A stretch of DNA of 64,000 bases from DASTFY01 sp963813375. GTDB taxonomy: Bacteria; Actinomycetota; Acidimicrobiia; Acidimicrobiales; Ilumatobacteraceae. The position numbers were made by a program, and so were the translations under genes. The notes under the pieces were generated by a model. That model made no database searches, was not told the origin of the DNA, and saw only the letters and a list, made by a program, of their open reading frames with translations. The first letter of the stretch is position 1. Every line of letters begins with the position of its first letter. Below are positions 1 through 8,975 of this stretch, in pieces. The stretch is from positions 17,140 to 81,139 of the forward strand of contig CAWEYT010000006.1 in assembly GCA_963813375.1 (NCBI GenBank), given 5' to 3'.

Positions 1-246
1 ATCACGGCCGAGCACGACCGAACGGTCACCGAGGTGCTGCGCTTGACCGGCGAGGCGCACCTGCTCGACGCCAACCCGCTCCTCCAGCGCACGCTCGGGG
101 TGCGCGACCTCTACCTCGAACCGCTCCACCACCTGCAGATCGAGCTGCTGGCCCGGCGCCGGGAGGGGGAGGACGATCCGGAACTGGCCCGGGCCCTCCT
201 GCTCACGGTCAACGGCATCGCCGCCGGCCTGCGCAACACCGGGTAG
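1..246 (+). CDS. ppc: Phosphoenolpyruvate carboxylase, C-terminal end (5' truncated by window edge)
   Basis: The open frame enters from the left edge and encodes the last 81 residues of a protein ending in LLTVNGIAAGLRNTG. This is the characteristic C-terminus of bacterial PEP carboxylase, where the final RNTG lies at the active site. The preceding LYLEPLHHLQIELLARRR segment also matches the family. The enzyme carboxylates phosphoenolpyruvate to oxaloacetate, the precursor of aspartate, which fits loosely with the aspartate-family genes further on. The catalytic core lies outside the window. A PfkB-type kinase starts 5 bases after the stop, so the two are probably cotranscribed. Confidence 0.9.
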   Translation: MTAEHDRTVTEVLRLTGEAHLLDANPLLQRTLGVRDLYLEPLHHLQIELLARRREGEDDPELARALLLTVNGIAAGLRNTG

Positions 247-251
247 GTCCG

Positions 252-1173
252 ATGGCCCGCGCCGGCGATGCGCCCGTGGACGTCCTCGTAGTGGGGGACG
301 TGGCCACGGACGTCGCTCGTGCTGGCCGGCGGGGCGCGTGCGGCGGGGAGCGACACGCCCAGTCGGATCGAGGAGCACGATGGCGGGCAGGGAGCCAACC
401 AGGCCCGCTGGTTGGCGGCCGAGGGAGTGCGCGTCGGGCTGGCGGCGCGCGTCGGGCGAGCGGACAGGGCCCGGCGGGAACGGTCGCTCAGGGTCGCGGG
501 TGTCGTCCCGTTCCTTGCGGGCGATGCCGCGCGACCGACTGGCCGCATCGTCGTGCTGGTCGATCCGGTGACCGGTGAGCGCGACATGTTCAGCGACCGC
601 GGCGCCGGTGGCGCGCTCACCGCACGCGACCTGGCGCGGGGGCTCGCGTGCACCCTCCGGTGGGTGCACCTCTCCGGCTATGCCCTGTTCGGCCAACACG
701 GCCCCGCCGTGATGGCCGCCGTGCGCCAGGCCGCGGAGGCGCGCGGGCTCGGCGTGTCGGTGGACCCGGCGTCGAGCGCCGAGCTGTCGCGCTTCGGCGT
801 CGAGCGGTTCCGCACCCTGATCGATGGGGTGGACGTGCTGCTGCCCAACCTGGACGAGGCCCGCCTGTTGAGCGGTACGGACGACGCCGAGGCCGCTGCG
901 CTGGCATTGCTCGACCTGGCCGGCACCGTGGTGGTGACGACCGGCGCGCGCGGCGCCGTCGCGGCGACGCGGGGAGCACCCACGCTGGAGCACGCGCCCG
1001 CGCCTCCGGCCGCGGTCGTCGACACCACCGGGGCCGGGGACGCGTTCGCCGCGGGCTTCTTGGCCGCGCTCGTCGAGCGCGGTGATGTCAGGACGTGCCT
1101 CGTCCGGGGCTTGCGGGCGGCGACCCGGGCGGTGGGCGCGGTCGGCGCCCAACCGCCCACGGGACCGTCATGA
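252..1173 (+). CDS. PfkB-family sugar kinase (ribokinase-like), one frameshift
   Basis: This is an ATP-dependent carbohydrate or nucleoside kinase of the ribokinase/PfkB superfamily. The N-terminal strand VDVLVVGDVATDV is read from the ATG at 252. The rest (GSDTPSRI, GGQGANQARWLA, and the C-terminal DTTGAGDAFAAGF anion-hole/catalytic Asp signature near 1018-1056) is read one frame over. Removing the single G at 315 joins the two parts as DVATDVLVLAGG, so a one-base insertion is the simplest explanation. The restored protein is about 306 residues, normal for the family. Substrate cannot be told. It follows ppc by 5 bases and ends before a convergent VOC gene. Confidence 0.8.
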
Positions 1174-1196
1174 CAAGCGCCGTGACGAGCGCCGTG

Positions 1197-1574
1197 TCAG
1201 CCGGCGGACTGCCAGAGCCCGAGCAGGTTGCCTTCGCAGTCGGTGAAGTAGGCCGCGAAGCCCATGTCCCCCACTGGCATCTTCTTCTCCACCGTCGAGC
1301 CTCCTCGGGACTCGATGGTGGCCAGGGTGGCGTCGATGTCGTCGACGTCGATGGTGATCACCGGGGTGGACACGTTGGACTGGCGGGCGAACATGCCGCC
1401 TCCGATGTAGCCCGGCTCGGTCGGCCCCTGGTCACCCGAGGGACCGGTGGAGACGATGTGGTAGTCGAGCTCAGGCATGCCCTGGATCTGCCAGCCGAAC
1501 ACGTCCTGGTAGAAGCTGGTGGCCCGCTCGACATCGTCGTAGGGGACCTCGAAGTGCACGACCTTTCCGGCCAT
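1197..1574 (-). CDS. VOC-family (glyoxalase/bleomycin-resistance fold) protein
   Basis: A 125-residue single-domain protein of the vicinal-oxygen-chelate superfamily. The N-terminus KVVHFEVPYDDVERATSFY and later motifs (GWQIQ, GGMF, VDDIDATLATIESRGG, YFTDCEGNLLGLW) give the usual paired beta-alpha-beta-beta-beta modules. The closing E in DCEGN is the usual metal-ligand position. An AGGAGG ribosome site lies just upstream of the ATG on the minus strand. Members range from glyoxalases to antibiotic-binding proteins; no substrate can be assigned. The gene points toward the PfkB gene and lies downstream of the RemA-like gene on the same strand. Confidence 0.85.
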   Translation of the reverse strand: MAGKVVHFEVPYDDVERATSFYQDVFGWQIQGMPELDYHIVSTGPSGDQGPTEPGYIGGGMFARQSNVSTPVITIDVDDIDATLATIESRGGSTVEKKMPVGDMGFAAYFTDCEGNLLGLWQSAG

Positions 1575-1655
1575 CTCGAACCTCCTGAAGGTGGGTTGGA
1601 CTGGAGTACGGGACGCCGATGCGACGTCCGGGGCGATCGTAGGCAGAAGGGTGTG

Positions 1656-2000
1656 TCACCCTTCCTCGGCGCCGGTGCTCGACTCGAGCAGACGCCGGGC
1701 GCGGCGGCCGAGATCGCCGAGATCGACCCTCCCCGCGTCGGCCGCGTCGGCGAGGCGGCGGGCCAGATCGAGCGCGTCGGCCACGATCGGCGCCTGGACG
1801 GCCGCATCCTCACCCATGTCCTGCAGGATCGTCCGCTCGGTCCGCGAGGCGACGAGCGGCGACGCCATGCCTTCCACCCAGACGCGGGTACGCCGGCCCT
1901 CGCCCCGTTCATCGCCCCGCAAGGGCTCCAACGCGTAGATCTTGTCGGCCCGGGCGAACTTGCCGAAGCCCAGGAACACCATGCGGGGACTCGTGGTCAT
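1656..2000 (-). CDS. Small protein resembling RemA/YlzA (DUF370)
   Basis: A 114-residue protein whose first half reads MVFLGFGKFARADKIYALEP, followed by RRTRVWVEGMASPLVASRTE. The pattern of a short hydrophobic strand, a GFG turn, 'A..IYA', and then RRTR before a strand resembles RemA/YlzA-type DUF370 proteins. Those are small DNA-binding regulators with a GFGN start and a GRRTR segment. The C-terminal 55 residues are an Ala/Arg/Leu-rich helix not found in short RemA proteins. The start could be the first ATG or the internal one at 1982, where similarity begins. The assignment is by eye; a lineage-specific protein of unknown function is the alternative. Confidence 0.45.
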   Translation of the reverse strand: MTTSPRMVFLGFGKFARADKIYALEPLRGDERGEGRRTRVWVEGMASPLVASRTERTILQDMGEDAAVQAPIVADALDLARRLADAADAGRVDLGDLGRRARRLLESSTGAEEG

Positions 2001-2131
2001 GCGTCCAGTATCCCCCCAGGGTGTCGCAGGGATCTGCGCCTTCGGGGCGCAGGCCTCCGAACGGCAGCGGTCTAGGCTTCGCGGTCCCGAGCGGAGCTCG
2101 GGCTTTCGGTCAGCTGAGCAGGAGGTGTGCC

Positions 2132-2557
2132 GTGCCGGCGAATGGCAGCGCGGAGTGGAAGGGGGATCTGCCGACGGGGTCGGGGACCTTCACGGCGGGC
2201 GACCGCATCAGCGGTGGCTACACCTTCAAGTCCCGCTTCGAGGACGGCCCGGGTTCGAACCCGGAGCAGCTGATCGCAGCCGCGCACGCGTCCTGCTTCT
2301 CCATGGCGCTGGCCAACATGCTGGCGGGTGCGGGCTTCCCGCCCGAGTCCATCCGCACCGACGCCGCCGTCACGCTGCGCATGGTCGACGGCGCACCCAC
2401 CATCACGAAGGTCGCGCTCGTCACCGAAGGCCGGGTGCCCGGGATCGACGACGCGGCCTTCGCCGAGCACGCGGCGGCCGCCAAGGCCGGATGCCCGGTG
2501 AGCAGGGCCCTCGCTTCGGTGCCGGAGATCACGCTGGACGCCAGCCTCATCCAGTAG
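2132..2557 (+). CDS. OsmC-family peroxiredoxin
   Basis: A 141-residue OsmC/Ohr-superfamily thiol peroxidase that reduces organic hydroperoxides or hypochlorite in the cytoplasm. Both cysteines are present: AAHASCFSMALANML in the first half and AKAGCPVSRAL near the end. The layout is OsmC subfamily (substrate-loop residues GSNPEQLIAAAHA, C-terminal ITLDASL). The GTG at 2132 was chosen because a GGAGG site sits 6 bases before it and the protein then starts VPANGSAEWKGDL, the normal family start. The longer open frame upstream has no family similarity. The gene is divergent from the RemA-like gene, with about 130 bases between them for both promoters. Confidence 0.9.
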   Translation: MPANGSAEWKGDLPTGSGTFTAGDRISGGYTFKSRFEDGPGSNPEQLIAAAHASCFSMALANMLAGAGFPPESIRTDAAVTLRMVDGAPTITKVALVTEGRVPGIDDAAFAEHAAAAKAGCPVSRALASVPEITLDASLIQ

Positions 2558-2628
2558 GGCTCATCCAGTAGCGCTCGTCGGCCGCGCCCCGCTGCGGCCA
2601 GGGTGTAGGAGTTTCGGGTCGTGGAGCG

Positions 2629-3183
2629 ATGGGGGCAGTGGTGAGTGCAGCACCGCGGGACCCGGCCGGACAGGCAGCCGAGTTGCTGGCCCTCTACGAC
2701 GATGCGCTGCCCGACGTCTTCGGGTACCTGGCGTCGCGGTGCGGATCCGACACGGTCGCCGAGGACCTCACCTCGGAGACGTTCCTCGCCGCGGCGGACG
2801 CCACAAGGCGCGGTTCGGTCCCGGACCTGACCGTGGCCTGGTTGATCGGTGTGGCCCGGCACAAGCTGGTCGACCACTGGCGACGGCGCGAGCGCGAGGA
2901 CCGCGCGTTCCGTGCCGTGGGCGATCCGGCTCCGGAGCCCGAGGGTGACGACTGGGACGTGCGCTTCGATGCCATGGTCGCCCAACGGGTCCTCGCCGGA
3001 CTGGGAGCCCACCACCGCAGCGCCCTGACCCTCCGCTACCTCGACGATCTCCCGGTCCGCGAGGTCGCCGGCCACCTCGGGCGCACCGTCGGCGCCACCG
3101 AGGTCCTGCTCGTCCGGGCCCGCACCGCGTTCCGCACCTCGTACGAGATCGAGCTCGCGACCCGGGAGGAGGGACAGCCATGA
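2629..3183 (+). CDS. ECF-type RNA polymerase sigma factor
   Basis: A 184-residue sigma-70 family factor of extracytoplasmic-function type. Region 2 runs from LYDDALPDVFGYLASRCG through AEDLTSETFLAAA to AWLIGVARHKLVDHWRR. Region 4 holds LTLRYLDDLPVREVAGHLGRTVGATEVLLVRAR, the helix-turn-helix that reads the -35 element. No anti-sigma gene is recognised beside it. Instead its stop overlaps the next start (ATGA at 3180), so it is translationally coupled to a reading frame leading into a double VOC protein. Such sigma factor-VOC pairs recur in actinobacteria. A second possible start (GTG) lies four codons in. Confidence 0.85.
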   Translation: MGAVVSAAPRDPAGQAAELLALYDDALPDVFGYLASRCGSDTVAEDLTSETFLAAADATRRGSVPDLTVAWLIGVARHKLVDHWRRREREDRAFRAVGDPAPEPEGDDWDVRFDAMVAQRVLAGLGAHHRSALTLRYLDDLPVREVAGHLGRTVGATEVLLVRARTAFRTSYEIELATREEGQP

Positions 3184-3333
3184 GCGACCCGTTCGATGCC
3201 TTGGCCCGCCCCTACCAGGCGCGCCAGCCGCGCCCGGCGTTCGCCCGCGACCTGCGGGCGCGCCTGGCCGCCCGGCTCGGCCTCGAAGACCCCGAGATCC
3301 CTGCTCGTCCCCCTACCCGAAAGGAAGGCTGCG
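3180..3333 (+). CDS. Short coupled reading frame, probably the N-terminal arm of the following VOC gene
   Basis: The ATG at 3180 overlaps the sigma-factor stop and reads MSDPFDALARPYQARQPRPA, then FARDLRARLAARLGLED. Actinobacterial VOC genes behind ECF sigma factors often carry this kind of arm (a 'DPFDAL' start followed by an Arg/Leu helix) before the glyoxalase domains. Here the arm and the domains are in different frames, with the switch somewhere in 3295-3330. Either a one-base error splits one gene, or a short peptide is really encoded and the VOC protein starts separately at 3334. The frame remains open past 3333, but it is then only a shadow of the VOC gene. Confidence 0.4.
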
Positions 3334-4275
3334 ATGCCACCTTCAACCACCGCCACCTCGTCGACGTCGACCGCGCTGACCGCCACCCCACCGATCGCCA
3401 GCGGGGTCACGCCGTACCTGACCGTCTCGGACGCGGCCGCCGCGCTCGACTGGTACGGCCGGGCCTTCGGCGCCGAGGAGCAGTTCCGCGTCGTCGGCGA
3501 CGACGGGCGGCTCGGCCACGCCGAGTTCACCATCGGAGCGGCGCGGTTCATGCTCTCCGACGAGTACCCCGAGATCGGCGTCGTCTCGCCGACGACGCTC
3601 GGCGGCGCCGGGACCGCGCTCCATCTGTCGGTGAGCGACGTCGACGGGCTCTTCACCCGGGCCGCCGACGCGGGGGCGACCGCCCAGGCGGCCCCGGCCG
3701 ACCAGCCTCACGGCGCCCGCCACGGCACGCTCCTCGACCCGTACGGGCACCGCTGGATGCTGTCGCAGCAGCTCGAGGAGTTCGACCTCGCCGCCTACCG
3801 GGACCGTTCCGAGGGCAGCGGCTTCGAGGTCGTCGGCGCCGGGCCGGACGAGGAGATCACCGTGGCCGATCGCCCAGGCACGGGCGGCGGCATCTGGGCC
3901 GGCGCCTTCTACGAGGATGCCCTGGCCGGCATCCGCTTCCTGGTCGACGTGTTGGGGTTCGAAGAGCAGCTCGTGGTGACCGGACCTGACCAGCGCACGG
4001 TGGTGCACAGCCAGCTGCGGTGGCCCGAAGGAGGCGTGGTCCAGGTCGGCACGTACGACCCGGCGAACGAGTACAGCCACGCACCGGGCGAACAGGCGCT
4101 GTACGTCGTGACCGCCGACCCGCAGTCGGTCTGGGAGCGGTGCCGGTCCGCAGGGGTGGCGGTCGTGCGCGAGCCGGAGTCGCCCGACTACGACCCGGGC
4201 GGCATGGGCTTCGCCATCCGCGATCCCGAGCAGAACATCTGGTCGTTCGGGTCCTACGGGCTCGGCAGCGGCTGA
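3334..4275 (+). CDS. Two-domain VOC (glyoxalase-like) protein
   Basis: A 313-residue protein with two tandem VOC modules. The first (about residues 28-150) begins GVTPYLTVSDAAAALDWYGRAFG, has GHAEFTIGAARFMLSDE, and ends LLDPYGHRWMLSQQ. The second (about 180-310) has GAFYEDALAGIRFLVDVLGF and ends GMGFAIRDPEQNIWSFGSYG, with the usual DPE(Q/G)N metal-ligand loop. The ATG at 3334 follows an AAGGAAGG site by 5 bases and starts a Thr/Ser-rich tail, as in relatives that begin with a run of Thr. PhnB-like and toxin-binding roles are both possible. Cotranscription with the ECF sigma factor suggests a stress-response target. Confidence 0.8.
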   Translation: MPPSTTATSSTSTALTATPPIASGVTPYLTVSDAAAALDWYGRAFGAEEQFRVVGDDGRLGHAEFTIGAARFMLSDEYPEIGVVSPTTLGGAGTALHLSVSDVDGLFTRAADAGATAQAAPADQPHGARHGTLLDPYGHRWMLSQQLEEFDLAAYRDRSEGSGFEVVGAGPDEEITVADRPGTGGGIWAGAFYEDALAGIRFLVDVLGFEEQLVVTGPDQRTVVHSQLRWPEGGVVQVGTYDPANEYSHAPGEQALYVVTADPQSVWERCRSAGVAVVREPESPDYDPGGMGFAIRDPEQNIWSFGSYGLGSG

Positions 4276-4419
4276 GCCACCGGAGGCGGCCTCCGGATCC
4301 GGGCCCGACCGGGTGGTCGCCGGCGTCCGCAGGCGGCGCGAGACTTCCAGTTGACCTCGCTCGAACAGTTCGGCGGCAAGCCGACTTCTCCATGCGGGAT
4401 GACCGGGGAGGGGCCCACG

Positions 4420-5762
4420 ATGCGCATCTTCGTCTCGTCATCGTTCGAGGACCTCCGCGAGCACCGGGCCGCGGCCATCCGAGTACTTCGGGCAGCTCGG
4501 TCACGAGGTGATCGCCATGGAGGACATGGTGGCCGGCTCGTCCCCACCGCTGACGAAGGTGCTGGAGATGGTCGACCGCAGCGAGGCGTACGTCGGCGTG
4601 TTCGCCTGGCGGTACGGGCACGTGCCGGGTTCGATCGGCGACATCGGCCCGCCGACCCGGCCGGCGAAGGAGCCGGGGGCGGACGTTCCACAGGTCAAGG
4701 ATGCTCACTACGGCGCGACCTCGATCACGCACTACGAGTACCTGCGGGCCAAGGAGCGTGACCTTCCGATCCTGGCGTTCCTTCTCGCCGACGACGTTCC
4801 TCTGAACCCGGTGTTCGTCGACGGATTCGATCGCTCACGGCCCGGCTCGCCAGCGGATGCGTCCCGCATCCGGGCCCTTCGCGCCGAGCTGCAGGAAGAG
4901 AAGGTTGTGTCGTGGTTCACGACCCCCTCGGACCTCGAGGCCCGTGTGGCCGCCGCGGTGACGTCGGTCGGCCTCGGCCGCCAGATCGACATCCAGCCGG
5001 CCATCGTCGTCGGAGGAGGAGCCGGGGACCAGTCGGTCTTCGACTCCGCCGGATACTCCGTCACGTTGGCGGTCGCCCAGGCAGGGGCGCTCCGGCGGGC
5101 CATCCGGATCGACCTCTGCAATCCGTGGTGGTCGACCCGGCTCTACCTCGTCGCGCGCGCTGCTGGAGCACCTCTCCCAGGTCCGCCGGGTCCTGGTCGT
5201 GGAGGGATCGCCCGTGTACCCGCTGTCGGCCGAGAGGTTCCCGCGGGTCGTGTTCGTCGGGCAGCTGTCCACTGCCGCCATCATCCGCGTCATCGAGCCC
5301 ATGTCGCCTGAGCTTGGACGCTTCCAGCGGTGGCTCCAGCAGCAACCAGTCGATCCGCGCCTCGACCCCCAGCAGGTCGCGCAGCGGTACCTCGACGAGG
5401 GCTGGGCGTCAGCGTTCACGGGTGGCCCACCGGCGGGGGCCGGCCGGCGCCGACCGACCGTCGATGCACACGAAGCCGAGCGGGCAGTGAAGATCGACCT
5501 CACCCGCGACCGCCTCCGGCAGTGGTTCGGCGACGCCATGCTCGAACAGGCCGTCGAGGTACGCGACCCACGACGGGCCAGTGTGGTCGACCTCATCCGG
5601 GTCATCGACTACCCCAACGACTTCGTGCCGGTGCTCTCGGACCGTCTCCCGAACTCGGACGAGCCTGTGGGCGTCCTCGACGTGATCGACAAGGCTGCCC
5701 TCACCGCTCGCCTCGCCCACAGCTACCTGACCGAGCTGAAGGAGCGGGCCCGCATCTCGTGA
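4420..5762 (+). CDS. DUF4062 protein with uncharacterised C-terminal half, two frameshifts
   Basis: The N-terminus MRIFVSSSFEDLREHRAAAI, continued one frame over as EYFGQLGHEVIAMEDM, then PPLTKVLEMVDRSEAYVGVFAWRYG, is the hallmark of DUF4062. This Rossmann-like, TIR-resembling domain is often fused to STAND NTPases or repeats in conflict and signalling proteins. No P-loop or repeat follows. The rest (about 330 residues) has no family I recognise. It includes DLCNPWWSTRLYL, then in a third frame SRALLEHLSQVRRVLVVEG, and ends LTARLAHSYLTELKERARIS. Frame changes lie near 4480 and 5150, and both join smoothly after a one-base correction. GGGGAGGGG precedes the ATG. The gene stands alone beside a tRNA gene. 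Confidence 0.75.
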
Positions 5763-5770
5763 GCGTTCGG

Positions 5771-5843
5771 CGCCCTCGACAGGATTCGAACCTGTGGCCT
5801 ACTGCTCCGGAGGCAGTCGCTCTATCCCCTGAGCTACGAGGGC
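5771..5843 (-). tRNA. tRNA-Arg (anticodon CCG)
   Basis: Read on the minus strand, the 73-base cloverleaf has a perfect 7-bp acceptor stem (GCCCTCG / CGAGGGC, ends at 5843 and 5772), a D-arm GCTCAGGGGATAGAGC, an anticodon loop CTCCGGA giving anticodon CCG, and a T-loop TTCGAAT. The CCA end is not encoded in the next bases. It reads CGG arginine codons, which are common in this GC-rich DNA. It lies about 100 bases upstream of argS on the opposite strand. Confidence 0.93.
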
Positions 5844-5950
5844 GGGAGAGACCAGGATAGCGAGAGGACGGCCCGCGGACGGCCCGCGACCGGCCAGCGA
5901 GCGGAACGGGAGCGGATCTGACCACCCTCGTGGGCCACAATGGCAGTTCC

Positions 5951-7684
5951 ATGACCGACCCGCTCCGCATCGCCAGCGACGCGCTCGCGCCCGCCTTCGC
6001 GGCGGTGGCCGGACACGCGGTCGACCCTGTCGTCCGGCCGTCCGACCGGGCCGACGCGCAGGCGAACGGCGCACTGGCCCTGGCCAAGACGCTCGGACGG
6101 CCGCCGCGCGAGGTCGCCGAGGCGGTGCTCGGCGCGCTCGACGGCACCATGGACGAGGTCGCCGCCCTCGAGGTGGCCGGGCCTGGTTTCCTCAACATCA
6201 CCTTCCTCGACGACTTCCTGGCCCGCCAGCTCGCGGCGGTCGCGGCCGACGAGCGGCTCGGCATCCCGCTGGCGACGCAGCCCGAGACGGTGGTGATCGA
6301 CTACTCACACCCCAACGTGGCCAAGGAGATGCACGTCGGCCACCTGCGGACGACGATCATCGGCGACGCGCTGACCCGCATGCTCGACTTCGCCGGTCAC
6401 ACCGTCATCCGGGAGAACCACATCGGCGACTGGGGCACGCCGTTCGGCATGCTGATCGAGCACCTCCTGGACCTCGGCGAGGACGAGGCCGCCCACGAGC
6501 TGTCCATGGGCGACCTCGACGGCTTCTACCGCGGCGCCCGCCGGGCCTTCGACGCCGATCCGGCCCTGCAGGAGCGGGCGCGGGCGCGGGTGGTCGCGCT
6601 CCAGAGCGGCGATCCCGAGACCTTGCGGCTCTGGCACGTGCTGGTCGAGCAGAGCACCCGCTACTTCGACGCCGTCTACGACCGGCTCGGGGTGCTCCTG
6701 GAGCCTGACGACCTCATGGGCGAGAGCGCCTACAACGACCTGCTCCCGGAGGTGGTGCAGCGCCTGGACGACGCCCATCTGCTGACGATCTCGGACGGGG
6801 CCGCCGTCGTCTTCCCGCCCGGGTACACGAACCGCCAGGGGGAGCCCCTGCCGCTCATCGTCCGCAAGTCGGACGGCGGCTACGGCTACGCCGCCACGGA
6901 CCTGGCGACGGTCATCGACCGCGTCGAGCGGCTCGGCGCGACCCTGCTGCTCTACGTCGTCGGCGCGCCGCAGGCCCAGCACCTCCAGATGGTGTGGGCC
7001 GTGGCCGAGGAGGCCGGCTGGCTCCGCCCGCCGGCGAGAGCGACACACATCACCTTCGGCAACGTCCTGGGCGCCGACCGCAAGATGCTCAAGAGCCGCA
7101 GCGGCGAAAGCGTCAAGCTGATCGACCTGCTCGACGAGGCCGTGCAGCGGGCCGAGGACGCGATCGCCGACAAGAACCCCGAGCTGCCACCCGACGAGAG
7201 GTCCGCTGTCGCCCGCATCGTCGGCATAGGGGCGGTGAAGTACGCCGACCTGTCCACGGACCGCATCAAGGACTACGTCTTCGACTGGGAGCGGATGCTG
7301 TCCTTCGATGGTGACACGGCGCCGTACCTCCAGTACGCGCACGCCCGCATCTGCTCCATCTTCCGGCGGGCAGGGATCGATCGGGCGGCGGTTCGGCAGG
7401 TCGCGCCTGTGCTCGGCGAGCCGGCGGAGCGGACGCTGGCCCTTCGACTGCTCGGCTACGACGCCGCCGTGGCGGACGCCCTCGAGCGCTACAGCCCGCA
7501 CCGCCTGACCTCCTATCTGTTCGATCTCGCCCTCGACTTCACCGGGTTCTACGAGGCCTGCCCCGTCCTCCGGGCGCCTGACGAGGTCACCCGCGACAGC
7601 CGCCTCGCTCTCGCCGATCTCACAGCCAGGGTCCTCGCGCACGGGCTGGGCCTGCTCGGCATCGACGTCCCCGAACGCATGTGA
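5951..7684 (+). CDS. argS: Arginyl-tRNA synthetase
   Basis: A 577-residue class I aminoacyl-tRNA synthetase charging tRNA-Arg. The HIGH motif is HVGH within HPNVAKEMHVGHLRTTIIGD. The KMSKS-type loop appears as KMLKSRSGE. The family-typical ENHIGDWGTPFGML segment and the C-terminal DALR anticodon-binding domain (DTAPYLQYAHARICSIFRR to the end) are intact. The length is normal for the family. The ATG at 5951 gives MTDPLRIASDALAPAF, the normal start of the N-terminal Arg-S domain; an upstream in-frame start would add seven residues without similarity. lysA starts 7 bases after the stop, as in many actinobacteria where argS, lysA, hom and thrC form one operon. Confidence 0.97.
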   Translation: MTDPLRIASDALAPAFAAVAGHAVDPVVRPSDRADAQANGALALAKTLGRPPREVAEAVLGALDGTMDEVAALEVAGPGFLNITFLDDFLARQLAAVAADERLGIPLATQPETVVIDYSHPNVAKEMHVGHLRTTIIGDALTRMLDFAGHTVIRENHIGDWGTPFGMLIEHLLDLGEDEAAHELSMGDLDGFYRGARRAFDADPALQERARARVVALQSGDPETLRLWHVLVEQSTRYFDAVYDRLGVLLEPDDLMGESAYNDLLPEVVQRLDDAHLLTISDGAAVVFPPGYTNRQGEPLPLIVRKSDGGYGYAATDLATVIDRVERLGATLLLYVVGAPQAQHLQMVWAVAEEAGWLRPPARATHITFGNVLGADRKMLKSRSGESVKLIDLLDEAVQRAEDAIADKNPELPPDERSAVARIVGIGAVKYADLSTDRIKDYVFDWERMLSFDGDTAPYLQYAHARICSIFRRAGIDRAAVRQVAPVLGEPAERTLALRLLGYDAAVADALERYSPHRLTSYLFDLALDFTGFYEACPVLRAPDEVTRDSRLALADLTARVLAHGLGLLGIDVPERM

Positions 7685-7691
7685 GCCGACC

Positions 7692-8966
7692 GTGACCGCG
7701 CTGCCCCGCGACCTGTTGCCCGACCACGCCTCCGTGGGCGACGACGGCCAACTCCTCATCGGAGGCGTCGACGTCGCCGACCTGGCGGCCGAGCACGGCA
7801 CCCCGCTCTTCGTGTACGACGAGGACCACCTGCGGGCCCGCTGCCGCGAGGCCGTCGACGCCTTCGGGGAGGGGAACGTTGTGTATGCAACGAAGGCGTT
7901 CCTCTGCCTGGCCATGGCCCGGCTGGCCCACGAGGAGGGGCTGCTGCTGGACGTGGCGACCGGTGGCGAGCTGCACGTGGCGCTGGCCGCCGGGGTCCCG
8001 CCGGACCGGCTCGTGTTCCACGGGAACAACAAGTCCGACGACGAGCTCCGCCAGGCCCTCGAGGCCGGCGTCGGCTTGCTCGTGGTGGACAGCTTCGACG
8101 AGCTGGACCGGCTCGAGACCCTCCACGACGACGGTTGCCCGGTCGCGGACATCCAGCTGCGGATCACCCCCGGGGTCGAGGCCCACACCCACGAGTTCGT
8201 GCGGACCGGACAGGAGGACTCGAAGTTCGGCTTCGGGCTACCGAGCGGTGCCGCGGCGGCGGCCGCCGAACGGGCCATGGCGTCGGCGGCCGTCAACCTG
8301 GTCGGCTTCCACGCCCACGTCGGCTCGCAGGTCTTCGCGGCGGACAACTTCGCCCGCGTCGCCGAGGTCATGACGGACTTCGCCCGCCCCTTCGGGCTCC
8401 CCATCCTGACCCTCGGTGGCGGCCTCGGCGTCGCGTACGTGGAGGGTGAGTCGGCGCCGTCCATCACCGAATGGGCCCGCGTGCTCCACAAGGCGGTCGA
8501 AGAGGCCGGCTTCGAGGGCCGGCTGCTGGTCGAGCCCGGTCGAGCCATCGTGGCGTCGGCCGCGGTCACGCTGTACACGGTGGGGACCATCAAGGACATC
8601 CCCGGCATCCGCACCTACGTCGCCGTGGACGGGGGCATGAGCGACAACCCCCGCCCCGTGCTCTACGGCAGCGGCTACGAGACGTTCCTCCCCCGGGCGG
8701 TCGAGGCCGATCGCACCCGTCCCGTGCGTGTGGTCGGCAAGCACTGCGAGAGCGGCGACCTGCTGGTCCGCGACGGCTGGGTGCCGGGCGACGTAGCCGT
8801 CGGGGACCTGCTGGCCACGCCGGTCACCGGCGCGTACGGGCACTCCATGGGCAGCAACTACAACAAGGTCCCCCGGCCCGCCGTCGTGTTCGTGTCCGGC
8901 GGGCGCGCCCGCCTCGCCGTGCGGAGGGAGACCTACGACGACCTGCTCCGCCTCGATGTCCCGTAG
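7692..8966 (+). CDS. lysA: Diaminopimelate decarboxylase
   Basis: A 424-residue fold-type III PLP enzyme that decarboxylates meso-diaminopimelate to lysine, the last step of lysine synthesis. The PLP lysine sits in VVYATKAFLC. HVGSQ (FHAHVGSQVFAADNF) and the phosphate-binding glycine run LTLGGGLGVAY follow. The catalytic Cys is in KHCESGDLLV, and the C-terminal sheet holds TGAYGHSMGSNYN. The GTG start is 7 bases after argS and gives the standard N-terminal length. It is followed by a 52-bp palindromic element and then hom. Confidence 0.96.
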   Translation: MTALPRDLLPDHASVGDDGQLLIGGVDVADLAAEHGTPLFVYDEDHLRARCREAVDAFGEGNVVYATKAFLCLAMARLAHEEGLLLDVATGGELHVALAAGVPPDRLVFHGNNKSDDELRQALEAGVGLLVVDSFDELDRLETLHDDGCPVADIQLRITPGVEAHTHEFVRTGQEDSKFGFGLPSGAAAAAAERAMASAAVNLVGFHAHVGSQVFAADNFARVAEVMTDFARPFGLPILTLGGGLGVAYVEGESAPSITEWARVLHKAVEEAGFEGRLLVEPGRAIVASAAVTLYTVGTIKDIPGIRTYVAVDGGMSDNPRPVLYGSGYETFLPRAVEADRTRPVRVVGKHCESGDLLVRDGWVPGDVAVGDLLATPVTGAYGHSMGSNYNKVPRPAVVFVSGGRARLAVRRETYDDLLRLDVP

Positions 8967-8975
8967 CCGCCTCAG

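Noticed and set aside
6305..8614. Long minus-strand open frame opposite argS and lysA (769 codons)
   Set aside because: It lies antisense to two clearly identified genes, has no recognisable domain, and is explained by third-position GC bias, as are similar antisense frames at 8238-10067, 10354-11655 and 14061-16052.
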